The notes under the pieces were generated by a model. The model saw only the letters and a list, made by a program, of their open reading frames with translations, did no database searches and was not told where the DNA came from. The position numbers and the translations under genes were made by a program. A stretch of DNA of 64,000 nucleotides from Apostichopus japonicus (taxonomy: Eukaryota; Echinodermata; Holothuroidea; Aspidochirotida; Stichopodidae), in the NCBI RefSeq assembly GCF_037975245.1, contig NC_092576.1, positions 22,507,611 to 22,571,610 on the forward strand, given 5' to 3'. Positions 37,966 to 49,477 of the stretch are shown piece by piece (position 1 is the stretch's first letter; every line of letters begins with the position of its first letter).

Positions 37966-39014
37966 CAGGCGCGGCGGAACGGAAAAATTATTAAGGGGGG
38001 GGGGGGGGTAATGTATGGAGACTATCTAAGCGGAGCGCCACCATCGGTTGGCGCGGAGCGTACAAGAAAATTTTGGGTTTTTTCAAACCCCCAGATGGCA
38101 GGAAACGGCACTTCCCGAGTGTTTTATGCTGCGAATACCTTGCTTAAAATATGGGTCTCAAGTCTGCAGATTGCACGTAAAAGTCTGTAAAAACATTGTA
38201 ATTTTGTATATTCGATGGTGTTTTAAGAGAGTTGAGTGTAGTAAGGGCAGTGGCGGAGCTTGGGGTTTTGGTCAGGGGGGGGGGCAAGAATGGTCTGTAG
38301 GGCGCTTTCAACACTATCTAAGCGGAGCGCCACCACAGGTTGGCGCGGAGCTTACAGAAAAATTTTGGATAAAGATACTCCCTAGATTGCAGGAAATGAC
38401 CCTTTCCGGGCCTTGCTAATTTGCAGATAAACGGAGAATAAATAGGTGTCGTCGCCATTTTGTCGGAAAATTACACCAACAGAATATGACAAATGTCAAT
38501 AGGTATATGAGAGCGCAATAAAATAGTCAAAAATCGCGAATAAGTAAAAAGTAGTGAAAAGCTGAAAAGGGCGCCAGCAGTCCATGTGAGTCCGTCCGTC
38601 CGGGGGGGGGGGGCATCCGCCCCCTGACTGTGTATATATACGCTCCGCCGCTAAGTAAGGGGATGCTGGAGAACTGGCTGAAATGAGGCAAGTCATTGGC
38701 CTAAGACGAAGTTGTGCTACGCTTACCGGTACCCACACTCACTGCTTCCACTTTTCACGGGGCGTGAAGACGCGGTTGGGGTGACAATGTGGTCTATAGC
38801 CAGGGGACGGGCCGAGGGTCCCCCAGCAATTACTAAAATTATTACACCTATATAGTATACGTGTGCATCGGACAGATCGACAAGTATGCATTGAAAAATG
38901 GGCAGGTGCACGTTTCGGAGCCTTGGTAAATATTGGGGGGCTTATCATGCATTTGCCCCTCAACTTTTTCATTGGGGGGCTGGCCCCCAAGCCCCCCCGG
39001 TTCCGCCGCCACTG
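37966..39014. mobile_element. hAT MITE nested in outer element, 1049 bp
   Basis: The left terminus is CAGGCGCGGCGGAACGG and the right terminus, inverted, is CAGTGGCGGCGGAACCGG. The element is flanked by a perfect 8-bp duplication CTGGGGGA at 37958-37965 and 39015-39022, the hallmark of hAT. It contains the SGAPPSVGAERT-encoding module (38025-38136) also seen at 44.8-44.9 kb. No transposase. The G-rich tract at 37996-38009 lies just inside the left end. Confidence 0.85.
38248..38653. mobile_element. Innermost hAT MITE, 406 bp
   Basis: The left terminus is CAGTGGCGGAGC and the right terminus, inverted, is TAGCGGCGGAGC. It is flanked by a perfect 8-bp duplication AGTAAGGG at 38240-38247 and 38654-38661. 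It lies wholly inside the 37966-39014 element and carries its own copy of the GCGGAGCGCCACC..GGTTGGCGCGGAGC module (38307-38357). Non-coding. Confidence 0.85.
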
Positions 39015-39591
39015 CTGGGGGAGGGGTATAAGGGGAGGGGGTGTCCCCTCCCCTTTTGATTTTTTTGGAATCCTGGTGATGCCTATACATGTAAAATGGT
39101 GGCACTTAGAAAGGCTTTTGTCACCCAAAATTTTCTGACAAATATGCATTTTTTTTTGTGTAACATCAATAAATTGAATAGTAGGTGATAATTCATTCTT
39201 TCCCCTGGCATGAAAATGTTCGCTGCTCACCCCAATGAAAAGAATTATATAATTTGAGGTTCAAATGATGCTGTAAAGGAGGTTTTATACTCTATTATGC
39301 TAAATGCTAAAGAAATGATGGTTGCTAAGTCAAAATTTGATGCCAATATTTTTATGTATACTTGACAATTACAATGCGGTTTTTTCGGACGCTTGTGCGG
39401 GTCAGCGGATTTGGGTGTTAGGATGCGGGTCTAATTCCCGCGAATTGCGGGTCAGTTGGGAGCTCTGCATTTAATTTTAAACCAGAAAACGAAAAGGTTA
39501 AGACTAGTCTACCACTGCTATCCTCTCGATTTTTTTTTAAATTTCCAATCATATGATTTAGCGGATGCTCGGAAACACTTTTTGGCTCACC

Positions 39592-39653
39592 TTTGGGGGG
39601 GGGGCCATGGCCCCCCTTGGCCCCCCTTGGCCCCCCTTGGATCCGCCAGTGCC
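39592..39653. repeat. G/C-rich palindrome and hAT-like terminus
   Basis: A run of G, then CCATGG, then C-rich repeats (CCCCCCTTGG three times) ends in GGATCCGCCAGTG. Inverted, this is CACTGGCGGATCC, close to the termini of the nested hAT elements. I could not find a partner end or a duplication, so it may be a solo end or a truncated copy. Confidence 0.5.
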
Positions 39654-40361
39654 TTCACAGAAAACTTCGATCAAAGTAGATCATACAATTCCTGTGTGCT
39701 AAATATGTCTAAACCAATTCCAAACATATCTAAATATGTACGAAAAGCTACGGGTAATTTTGAACGGGTATATCTTCGCTGCAACAAATGGGTGTAGAAC
39801 CTCGAAATGAAGGTTTCTATGGTGATTACGTAACTTTTCCGACCAATCATGAACGACTATTTACGCACACTTGCAAACCTGTTTGGGTAAAAAAATCGCC
39901 CTAGGGCACAAATATTTTTTTCTAAAACTGAACTGACACTGAAATTATTTCCTCGATTCCGATTGGCTAGCAGCCAATAAGTTTCCGTATAGGTTTTACA
40001 GACACAGACATATAGTCAAAAGCAATACTTCAGTCCACCAAAATCCCACAAGGGAAGATTACAGTAATTTTTTTTAACAAAAGAAATAATACTAAATTCG
40101 TGGTACACAAATTGTTTTAATTTGATTAAACGACAAATAATTCACTAATCAGGGTTGTCACGTGATTGTAACAACAAATTTAGATCTCTTAGCTTGTTGT
40201 AAGGAATCAAATAATTCTGGGAATATTACACGATTTGGTCAAATTAAAAAAATATTACGTAATAGGCAGTTTTATTTCATTTCAATAAAAACGTTCAACC
40301 AGTGACTCAATTGTCACCTTTATTTGTTTTAATCATAACCCAACTTATTTACTTATAATAA
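39654..40361. other. No gene recognised
   Basis: AT-rich sequence without recognisable motifs. Confidence 0.4.
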
Positions 40362-40612
40362 GGGCAGCTATACGAGGGCATCTATACGGGGCAGCTATAC
40401 AGGGACAGCAATACGAGCAGCAATACGGTGGCAGCTGAACAGGGCAGCTATACGGTGCAGCCATATACGGGGGAGCTATACGGGGTAGCTATACGGGGAC
40501 AGTAATACGGGGCAGCTCGACGGGGCAACAACACCAGTGAAAATATACGGGGCAGCTATACAGAAGACAGCTATACAGGGGCAGCTATAGGGTTAGCTAT
40601 CCGAAGGCATCT
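40362..40612. repeat. Degenerate minisatellite, unit about 15 bp
   Basis: About 16 imperfect repeats of GGGCAGCTATACGG or close variants (GGACAGCAATACGA, GGGGAGCTATACGG and so on), with unit lengths of 13-17 bp. Variant forms are mixed along the array. Non-coding. Confidence 0.9.
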
Positions 40613-41620
40613 GCAGTAATTTATGTTGTATGTGCTATGGTTAATATTTCACTGAAATTAAATGAACATAAAAACACCTGACATTGTTCATGACATTCTA
40701 TACGGTCATTGAAATCCAAGCTTGAAGCTCATTTGATGTACATTTACAACCCACATTACTAGAAACATGGCATTTATATCAAAATATTACAAAATATGTA
40801 ACAAACCTGCAGTCTAAAGGAATACCTTTCATCAATATAAGCCTATCCTTACAATACTTGTAATACCAACGGTGTCACTGATATGGAAGTGATACGGGTG
40901 TGTCAGTATAAGATTAGTGTTGTTAGCGCTGAATGATATTCAGGAAAACAATGCTCTCAACACCCAACCCCCTCGTTACTCTTTTACAGCTCCCACCCTC
41001 ACGTTTCTCATCCTTTCAGGCACAATTATTTGAATCTTGCGAAAGACATCGTTGCATCATTACAAGTTGAAACTACTAGAATCGAGTATCATTAACTCAT
41101 AACTGTGTCTTTGCATGCAGTGCAGCTGCCACGAAATAAGTTGAAGAGTTTTTTTTTTTTTTTAGAAATCATCAACAATATAACAGTTTTAATGTGACGT
41201 TATGGAGGAGTAAAGCTAAATACGCGATTATATTGATTGTGTTTCTTATAATTTAATCTAACTCAATATTTTACATTTTTATTATATGCACTTTGGGAGA
41301 ATTGTTTGAATTATAAAGTAGTTGTTTGAGTTATGAGAGAAACACGGGGCTACTCTCAGGGTCAAAAAGGAAGAAAACTAGACCAAAGTTCTGCAGTAGA
41401 AGCAAGAGGAAGTGATGTGGAAGTCATGTTGTGTTCAACATTTTTGATTTTATACAGAATACAACCCCAGCCCCCCACCCACCCATTATAATACTACAGC
41501 AATCAAATACATTTAACCAAAAATTTTTATCACCATAGTGATATTAATAATTAATTTGTATGAAAATTAGATGGCGGACATTATCAGCAGGAGCTGCCAT
41601 AAAAGTAAAGTATCTCTTAC
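40613..41620. other. No gene recognised
   Basis: AT-rich sequence with a T17 run near 41147-41163. No coding signal seen. Confidence 0.4.
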
Positions 41621-41676
41621 CTGCCATAGACCGGTCTGCAAATTCAGACGACGATCATGGATACTAGAATTCCAAA
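41621..41676 (-). CDS. Predicted 56-bp exon, minus-strand gene, part 2
   Basis: On the minus strand the acceptor TTTTATTCATACAG precedes it and GTAAGAG follows. Of three phases only phase 1 stays open, giving WNSSIHDRRLNLQTGLWQ. That phase is exactly what the exon at 43224-43300 requires, and the exon leaves in phase 0 as required by 33295-33330. The peptide looks structured and coding, but I cannot name the family. Confidence 0.5.
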
Positions 41677-43223
41677 CTGTATGAATAAAATGAAAGAGAC
41701 TAATGTAAAGTATCAGTGTATAGTTAAGTTTTATTGGTCTGTATTGAAATTGTAAACATTATATTGTACTGCTCTATATTAGGTCTCGATGATAACTTCA
41801 CATCAGCTGAGTAATCAATCTAGTTGATTCCTTAAATTTGATCTTATCAATTTACTATCATTATCATCTTAGTAATACAACTGATCAGTTTACAATCCTT
41901 ATATCTCAGTAAGATTACCAATCAGTTTAAGATTATTAGCATCATGAAAGATCATTAAATCTACGATGATAATAGAAAAGAAAACTAAAAAGTATTTGGA
42001 ATTAAATTAATTTATAAAATTACGGAGCTGCAAGACGACACAAATCATGTCATAATCACATGATCACGATGTCCTGAGAGTATGTCAGTTGTATAAACTC
42101 ATGTGTTTATTCCAGCCACTTTCTTAGGTATGTTTCTTTTCAACTGTATTAAGACTAATGACATCAATCTCTATACGTAAACATTATGGAGGAGGAAGTT
42201 ATCTATAATCTAACACCGTGTGATTATGACCTAACATGCACAATTATAACATTCAACGATGACACAGTCAACATTTCTAAGAAATTTCAAGTCAAGAAAC
42301 CTACGTTAAATGGTGGTACCTCCCCCTCCTTTCGCCCGTTTGTATGCCTGTGAAATCACAATCTCAATTGATCATAAGGAAATTCTATTTTCCTGTTTAC
42401 AAATACAGCGTGAGTGTAAGCAAAGATCTCTTTCAGTATCATATTAGTCTCACTATGCGTTCACGCTTAACTTAACGATTTTCAAAATAATTTCAAATAT
42501 ATAATTAAATTTCTGTGATAATTTAATTCAGTTTCTGCTTGGTTTCCATGACAACTATGTGGACAAAGAAAAAGATGCCCGTTGTGGAACAGTTAATGAG
42601 TGACACATGACACACCCCTTATAAAATTAGTGTTTGATTTCCTCTATAGAAGTGTAAAAATAAATAAAATATGGTTGTTAGATTCACATGTATTTGTTAT
42701 GATTTCCCTAATGTCATTACCCACTTTTCATTTATACTAACATTTTTGCAAGGCAAATCATTCATGGCTGTTAATGTTTGCCAATTCTGATTGCAGTATT
42801 TTCAAGCGACGACCAAGGAAGTAATGGGGTTCCCCCTTCAACCCCCCCCCCCTACCAACACCACACATTTCAAACAAACCCATAGTTATAGCACAATGTT
42901 GCGTTTAGCCTAATAACTAAGATATCAGACATAATATATATCAAACTATCCCTCAGAAAGTATCATTGAAGTCAAAAGTATATATTTTTCTGGGGAAGGA
43001 CCACCTACACTACCCCCTCCCTAAACACGCGCACATATCATGTTGGTTTTACTGACCCCATGTACAAAATAGAAAGAGTGTCTTATCATTACGTTGATAA
43101 AGTCTTTGGTGTTATAATACTGAGCTAATGTTACAAGTCAACAGTCATTCACATAGTTGGTAAAGCCTTAAATAAATGTACGAAATTTGAAACGTGTCCA
43201 TTGTGACGTCATTGTGACAATAC
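41677..43223. other. Probable intron of minus-strand gene
   Basis: It lies between two predicted minus-strand exons. AT-rich with several C-rich tracts (for example 42834-42852). No other feature supported. Confidence 0.35.
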
Positions 43224-43300
43224 CTTTCACGTCTTTCGACTTCAAGGATGATGGAATGGATCCAACCGGAATAGTGTCTGGCAGATTGTACCAACTAAAC
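43224..43300 (-). CDS. Predicted 77-bp exon, minus-strand gene, part 1
   Basis: On the minus strand the acceptor TTCTCTCCATAG precedes and GTATTG follows. Only one phase is open, reading FSWYNLPDTIPVG then SIPSSLKSKDVK. It leaves in phase 1, matching 41621-41676. Upstream exons were not found. WYNLP resembles strings in C2-domain proteins and also the C-strand of Ig domains, but neither match is strong enough to name a product. Confidence 0.45.
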
Positions 43301-44682
43301 CTATGGAGAGAAGCAGAGTAATCATTGTGTAAGATGTAGAAGACGTAGAGGAATGTCCTCCTAGTAAGGTTTAATGTTTACCAAATCAATGAAAATAAGC
43401 AAAAGTAAACAACAAATAACAAGGAAATAATCACACTTGATTGATCTTTCTGAGTCTTGTGTTTCAACGATTGCACAAAAAAATAAATTAGAATTGGTAT
43501 ATTAATGTAGATAATAATGATGGTAGTTGGAACTGCTGTATGTAAATTGTGATTGATAGTAATTGTGACATGTATAGTCGTTCACATTATCAGTATTAGC
43601 TAATTGTGCATATGTTTTACTTTACAATTAATTTAAAGTTGTTCAGACATATGGAATACAACAGTGTACATAACAAATGGAGTAATACAGATTCCTTGTA
43701 AAACTACATGCACTTTCCCGATCGGATCACGTGATTTACATCGTGTGTTAATTTTGGTAAATTTATTGACTTTATAGTTCATCTTCGTGACTCCATCTTA
43801 CTTTAAATGAGAACTAAATTGTTTGAGATTGGTCGAGTTTACTGGTAAAATTTGAAATCTAGAAATACTGAATATAAAAGCTGAAATATTGGTTTTTAAT
43901 CTTAAAGTAGTTAATATGCAACAAAGTTTTCAACGCTATAGCGGGATGACAAACCTGCACAAACTTGCACTGAAACGTAGGAAGAATGGAAGAGAGAGGG
44001 GTAGGAGTGTCGAGAACATAACAACATTCTTTACTGGGCGCAGCAACTGATCCTCTCGGGTTATTTCAGGTAAAGTATAAACAAAAAATGTTACATACAA
44101 ACAAGCAGTAATATTAATGTTACTTAATATTTAAGTATTTATTCAATATCAACCTTTTTATCACACTGTATTCGTTGTTATATCGTTTTTGATTCATATC
44201 CAATTTTACAATAGTATAACTAATTTAATAACTCAGTTAATTTTCTGTCCCCATTTACAGGAGGGGGTATAAGGGGATGTCCACCTCCCATTTTGAAAAT
44301 TGTTGTTTTTTGAAAGGCTTAGATGCAAAATAGTGCTATCATTTCCATTTTATTAAGTACATTCTTAAATTTTCCCTTTTTTTGGTACAAAAACTTTAGC
44401 AATTTTGGGTAAAAACACGAAAAAGTAATGAGCAAGCACGGCCATATCACATATGAAAAAACAGAAACAATGTTAATACAAATATATGGCCACTCAGAGA
44501 AACACTGCAACCGCGCTCGTAGCGCATTCATTTTTGAGATGACCGGTCATTACATTCTTTTTCGTGGTTGACCCCCACCCCCCTTCCCTACGCAAGTTGC
44601 GCACATATTCTTGAGGTGGCTTTTCATTACTTTCTCTTTAATAGTTCCCCCCAGCCCTTCCCCATAATCCATGTTGCAGGAA
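43301..44682. other. No gene recognised; fragment of G-rich repeat at 44262-44330
   Basis: GGAGGGGGTATAAGGGGATGTCC and the following CCCATTTTGA..TTGAAAGGCTTAG resemble the sequence right after the nested hAT (39021-39120). This is therefore a second copy of the outer element family, without clear ends. The rest is AT-rich. Confidence 0.4.
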
Positions 44683-45315
44683 CAAGGGCGGCGGAATCGG
44701 GGGGCACGTGCCCCCCACTTTTCCTCGGGTTAAAAATGTGCCCTTTTTCTACATACAAATTGAGGTGTCTCAAGTTAGCAAGAGGCCAGGGAACCAGAAT
44801 GAACACTCGGGAAGGGCCGTTTCCGGCCATCTGAGTGGTTTGTAAAACCAGGAATTTTCTTGTACGCTCCGCGCCAACCGATGGTGGCGCTCCGCTCAGA
44901 TAGGCGTGCATACAACTTTGCAAATCCTGGCTACGCCCCTGACTTTTAATGAATTTCTGTGGGTCAAACTCAGAGCTATTTCGAATGGAAAAACATTTGT
45001 TAACATATAAAGAAGAAATAAACTCTCAATCGAAAGATTCCCACACTAGCATGATTTCACCTCATTTTGTCTCAAAAGAAAACTTGTTCCTTGTTTCCCA
45101 ATTTGCACATTGGATATTGCAGTGCTAGTATGCATATTTTCCTTGAAGGGGGGGGGGGCGTTGATGGAGTGATGTGTATACGCAAATAAGATAATACAAT
45201 AAGAGTTATAAAGGGTACTAAATATAAGGCTGCATCAGTCCAATCGAATTTTTGCAAAGTGCCCTTTGATGTCGGTGCCCCCCCCCCCAAATTAAAAGTG
45301 CTTCCGCCGCCCTTG
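44683..45315. mobile_element. hAT MITE, 633 bp
   Basis: The termini are CAAGGGCGGCGGAA on the left and its exact inverse TTCCGCCGCCCTTG on the right. They are flanked by a perfect 8-bp duplication TGCAGGAA at 44675-44682 and 45316-45323. The interior carries, in the opposite orientation, the module that reads SGAPPSVGAERTRKF (44800-44905), also found at 38.0 and 38.3 kb. A CAGGGGCGTAGCCAGGATTTG-type end at 44921-44941 may mark a further nested element. Open frames across it are by-products of the GC-rich sequence, not genes. Confidence 0.9.
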
Positions 45316-45323
45316 TGCAGGAA

Positions 45324-45813
45324 ACATAAAGAGAATAAGGAATGAAATGACAAGAAATGCAACGGCGTTGTCCCTTGGCTTGGAATATACTCATCCATTG
45401 ACGTAGGCCTGCTGCTGAAATAATATGGTTGCAATTTTTTTAGATTCAGATCTGTGTAGAGAACCTTGCGAATGGGCGTATATCCATTTACAAAAGTGTG
45501 GGGTCCGAACCAGCCAAGACTGTACTGTGTGAAAATGTTAAAGTCAATGGGAACATGCATCTTAAATAGTGTAGGGGAATGACCACCCCCTCCCCTCATG
45601 GGTTCTATGCCCATGCTTTGACCTAATTGATTGGTTGGTATCACTTTAGAAATATTAATAATATACAAAATATAGGATTAATCCATATGGTACTGTAATA
45701 ATAGAATCATTTGTTTTCTGTATCTTTGTGATGACTGGGGGAAAAGAGGCGCTTTTTGATTATTTCATTTATCTTTTTATACAATGTAACGGCTACAGTG
45801 GACATTTCATTCA
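45324..45813. other. No gene recognised
   Basis: Open frames here arise mainly from the neighbouring element and show no domain. Confidence 0.4.
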
Positions 45814-45985
45814 TTTTTTTTTCATTTCTTTATTCCAGTAAAAATTACAGAGAAATTTATAAATAGGATAAAAATATAACAATATACAAAACATCAAAAT
45901 ACAGGTTAAGACATATAAAAGTTTATGAGACTAGGTTAATAGTGAAACATAAAAAGCGTACAAAAGTTATCAAAATTATCAAGAA

Positions 45986-46169
45986 TCTACAACAAAGGAT
46001 CTAAGAAGCTGTCTTTACCAGTTTACAAGAAGGGGCTGCTCTGTAAATAAAACAAGTTCTTAAAGAGAAAAAAAAAATCTAAAACATTTTCAAAAAGCTA
46101 CAATAAAGGATCTAAGGAGCCGTTTTGTACAAAAAGGGCTCCTCTGTAAATAAACAGGTTCTTAAAGAG
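45986..46169 (-). repeat. Tandem duplicate in LINE 3' region
   Basis: Two copies (45986-46062 and 46099-46169) share ACAA.AAAGGATCTAAG.AGC, then AAGGGCT.CTCTGTAAATAAA.CA.GTTCTTAAAGAG. This is a duplicated 3'-UTR segment of the LINE, joined by an A-rich spacer. Confidence 0.75.
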
Positions 46170-46384
46170 TATACTTCTAAAAGATGGCGTGATATTTGGA
46201 TTTCTCAAATTATAATTTGTTTTATTGTACAGAGAGTTGAGCTTGGAATGTAGAGGATGTTCGTTAGAAGTTTAAATATTTTTGACAAGTCGTATAAATT
46301 CATTCATAGCAGATTCATTGACTTTATGTACAAGATTCTCATAACTAAGCCTGAACATTTTTGAACAAAATTTAAGAAAACTTT

Positions 46385-46688
46385 TTATTCTTCTCTTATC
46401 TTTAACGTGTACAAAATGATACCATACTGGAACCGCATATACTGTACTAGGATCGGCAAGACAGACGCCGCGAACACCCTTTCTACTGTATCACTGGAAA
46501 AGTATGGGACAGTGAATGCTAATGTCGAAACAATATAATACACTTTAGCTAACAATTTTGAGATATGATTTGTAAAAGTTAACTTATCGTCATTGAACAC
46601 TCCTAGATACATAGTGCAAGAGGTATGTTCAACGCATGAGCCCTGAATTATAGTTCTCTGTTCTTTAACATTCATTAAACCTTTGTGC
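46385..46688 (-). pseudogene. LINE C-terminal RT portion, downstream of insertion
   Basis: The minus-strand peptide contains TMYLGVFNDDKLTFTNHISK and then VYYIVSTLAF. This is the conserved YLGV..D.KL.F..HI segment after the RT catalytic core of CR1-like LINEs. It continues the RT frame found at 49914-50249 once the inserted element is ignored. It ends at a stop near 46385. Some related sequence continues to about 46200 in other frames. Confidence 0.75.
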
Positions 46689-47049
46689 TTAAAGAGGCCA
46701 TGACACGAAAAATCCAACTCATCGAGAGTAACTTCCTCTAAATCTATGAGAAAATCTATGTTCAAAACTATCCTCAACACCTTGAAAACCTCGAGGACTA
46801 ATTAGTAATTAACGTTTTAATATTCGCATCCGAAAATAGATATCTGAGAATGCGATTTCACAACAAGACAATGATGACGTCATGTTAGGAACACACGTGC
46901 AAAGCCCAGGCATGTATCGGATGCGCGACGATCATACCGTTCCATATACAGTACACGCACATTTACACTGAGAGAACAACCACTGTATTACGCTATATCG
47001 TTAGAAATTTCAAGTTTGTTTTACAACTGTTGTAAACTATCCGAGAGAA

Positions 47050-47295
47050 ATGCCGGTCCGTTGTGTTGTTGGGGGCTGCATAAATATCATTACCCATGCA
47101 ATTAGCTTTCATCCATGGCTGAAGGACGAAAAAAACACGGCGATTATGACCAAGTTAGTGCACAACACCAGCGCCGATTTCACTGGGCCTAGCCAGTATG
47201 CAGCTCCGAATGAAGCGAACACTTCACGGAAGCATACCACGATCCCTCCTTTTTGTTATGAAATAAAACAAATGGAATTTAACGGTTCGACATAA
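47050..47295 (+). pseudogene. THAP-type zinc finger relic
   Basis: The frame starts at ATG with MPVRCVVGGC, then AISFHPWLKD, then VHNTSADFTGPSQYA and a later MEFNGST. This is the order and spacing of a THAP domain (C2CH zinc finger, DNA-binding) as found at the N-terminus of Kolobok and P-element transposases. The second Cys..His pair of the finger (CSEHF-like) is missing, and the frame stops soon after. Its position 360 bp inside the left end fits the start of a transposase gene. The remainder (47300-48590) is too decayed for me to read. Confidence 0.55.
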
Positions 47296-48600
47296 AAGAG
47301 TCATTCTTCTGTCAAGTAATCCACAAAAAACTACTCTGAAGACCAGATCGGGGAACAGGAAACCAGGGGCAAGTGGCGATCCTTAGGAGGTAGCGCGCCG
47401 AGCACTAGTAGTACTATAGTATTAGCGTTACTACACTGAAGTCGCAATAGACGAAGAGATTTTACTGTATCATCTAAATTAACACCCCCTTCATTGCTCT
47501 ATTGTATACTAATAAGCTATGAGGTTAGCTTCAGAAGCGATGGGTTACATCTTCTTGTGAACAAATCTCAGTGCCACAATTTATTTCTGGAATATGCTGG
47601 ATCAGTTAGTTATAGCAATAATTTCTTATTCCTATTCCAGGAAAACCATTTTTTATGTTGTGGAGGGAGTGGGGGTAATGGGGATGGGTCAAAATAGGTA
47701 GGTAAAAGATTTTATTCCAAAGGGTGTTTAATTAAATCTCAAAGCGATTTATTTTAAAGTCACAGAGCCAAAAATTCACACAACATAGTTCAAGTGTTAA
47801 ATCATTGAACACAATTTATTCAATATCAGTTCTAGACAGTCATTCTGGACAATCCGAACTAACAGTAACAACAATCATTGTATTATATGACATAAAAGTA
47901 AAACTGTACTTTCCATAAACTTAAAAAAATAATATCATTCTTAAATTACACTAATGTAATTTGTGACATCAAAGGAGGTTAAAAGAAAACAAATTACATG
48001 AATTTTTGGGCTTTAAGCCTACAAAGCAGTTGCATGTCCATCGCTATCAATCGTTGTTGTGACAAATTAATTAGAATAATCCAGAAGCAAATACAATAAA
48101 GGGCTATTTAAACCAAGAAACACTGCACGAAGTAACTCACATGCAAAAATGTTACACAAGCAAGACGACACGTACAACACTGATGGGCAATGTGAAACAC
48201 AGCATCACACGCATTAAAACAATCGAAGACCATTAACAGGGTGTACTGCTGAATTTTTGAAGAAAGACTACAAAACAAACCAACTGCTGCTGAAGAAACA
48301 AAGTCTTAACATTCAAGAGTTCTGCTGCCTCCATTGGTCTTTATTATGACTTTTCTGTCAAATATCATTGGTGATATGGATATTTTGGCTTCCAGATTAA
48401 AGGGTACGAATCAAACGTCTGGGAGGTAAATGCCCCTAAAAAGGTCAATGCCCGTTCCCTTATGCACATATTATATGACATCACGGTCACGCCAATACTT
48501 GTGTCCAAATGCTTCAAAACATGCCTTTTCTTTCATTGTTGATGTTGGGTCTGGAAAATAACCTTTTCATCCTGAATTAAAAGTCTTGAATTTCAATATA

Positions 48601-48862
48601 TCAACACTGAGGGAACCCTGACGGATTGATAATCCAACACAATCGTAGTTTAGAAAAGGTGTTTCTGGAGGAATTTCTCAACCAAGGCTTCCTATACAAT
48701 GAGTTTTCTCCTGGCAATTTGAATCCAGTGTAATGACCATTGGCTGGAAAATCACTTCTGATCCTTTGGACTGCACATGATGGTAGCACAACCCTGACGT
48801 GTCTTGCTAGGAACCCCAAGTATCATTGAACCTGTTGACCGTAGGCTATGTATCTGTACTGC
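48601..48862 (-). pseudogene. P2X7-C-terminal-like domain, last exon
   Basis: On the minus strand the acceptor TTTTTTTCCCAG precedes it. The frame reads QYRYIAYGQQVQ, then a TGA at 48825-48823, then YLGFLARHVRVVLPSCAVQR and ANGHYTGFK. The RHxRVVLPSCxVxRIR..FP....YTGF pattern is the usual end of the P2RX7_C-like zinc-binding domain of many invertebrate proteins. The TGA probably replaces a Trp codon. The frame runs on past the expected stop, a second sign of decay. It belongs to the TTAA element and runs convergently with the THAP relic. Confidence 0.55.
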
Positions 48863-49288
48863 CTGGGAAAAAAATTATGAAAGTTCAAAATGTATTAATG
48901 TTGGCCATGATGTCCACAATAACAAGCAGGCATACAATGTACAGTTATGGTTACATTTGTTGTGATTTTACACCTTCCATGTATCATGAAACATTCTTTT
49001 GTTTCAGAAAATTGATTTGCAAAACTTCAGGCCAAAGTACTAGTCAAGTAATAATGAGTATGAAATAACACATATGCCTACCTAGCATGGCTGCATAATG
49101 CAACTTACATCCCCGAGCCAAACTTTCAGAATGCAACCAACCCCACTAGTACTACACACTCTACATATGGGTTGTAAGTTACCGTAACACAACGCAAAAT
49201 ACGGTTTAGGGTGTTCCGCGAATTCCAACAACACATGCACAAAATGGACTGGATTTTGTTTTTAAATGCTTCGTTAATAAATTCTTAC

Positions 49289-49477
49289 CACGTTGTATGT
49301 TCCTTGCAATGGTTTCGAACGGATTTCTTCTTCGATATGTTGTGGAGCTTCAATTTCGGCTCGTTTAACAGGCTCGAACTGATACGGTTCTAACACCTCC
49401 GCTCCACCCTCAACGTTCGGTTCAATATTTGAATGATCATCGCCTTCACTCTCTGCTTCGAATATGAGAAAGGGCAC
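49289..49477 (-). pseudogene. P2X7-C-like gene, N-terminal exon
   Basis: The minus-strand frame begins MPFLIFEAESEGDDHSNIEP and continues to EVLEPYQFEPVKR, ending at a GTAAGAAT donor (49288-49281). An acidic leader followed by a PYQFEP motif is the usual N-terminus of P2RX7_C-like proteins, so this exon and 48601-48862 are probably one gene. The Cys-rich middle exon was not found and may be deleted. The identification is from memory of family style and was not checked by search. Confidence 0.45.

Larger units (their letters stand above)
37903..39467. mobile_element. Outer hAT-like element containing two nested insertions
   Basis: The left end is CATAGCTCCCAACT (37903) and the right end is AGTTGGGAGCTCTG (ending 39467), inverted with one mismatch. 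It is flanked on both sides by CATTTA. The CAGAGCTCCCAAC-type terminus resembles hAT family ends. The 6-bp duplication is shorter than the usual 8 bp for hAT, so the superfamily is likely rather than certain. Without its insertions the element would be about 0.5 kb and non-coding. Confidence 0.6.

Noticed and set aside
37888-39230. Several long open frames on both strands, up to 163 codons
   Set aside because: They arise from GC-rich MITE sequence with few stops. They cross element boundaries and repeat between copies.
44627-45668. Minus-strand open frames of 98 and 198 codons
   Set aside because: They run through homopolymer tracts and the hAT MITE ends and have low-complexity, proline-rich translations. 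They are by-products of the element.
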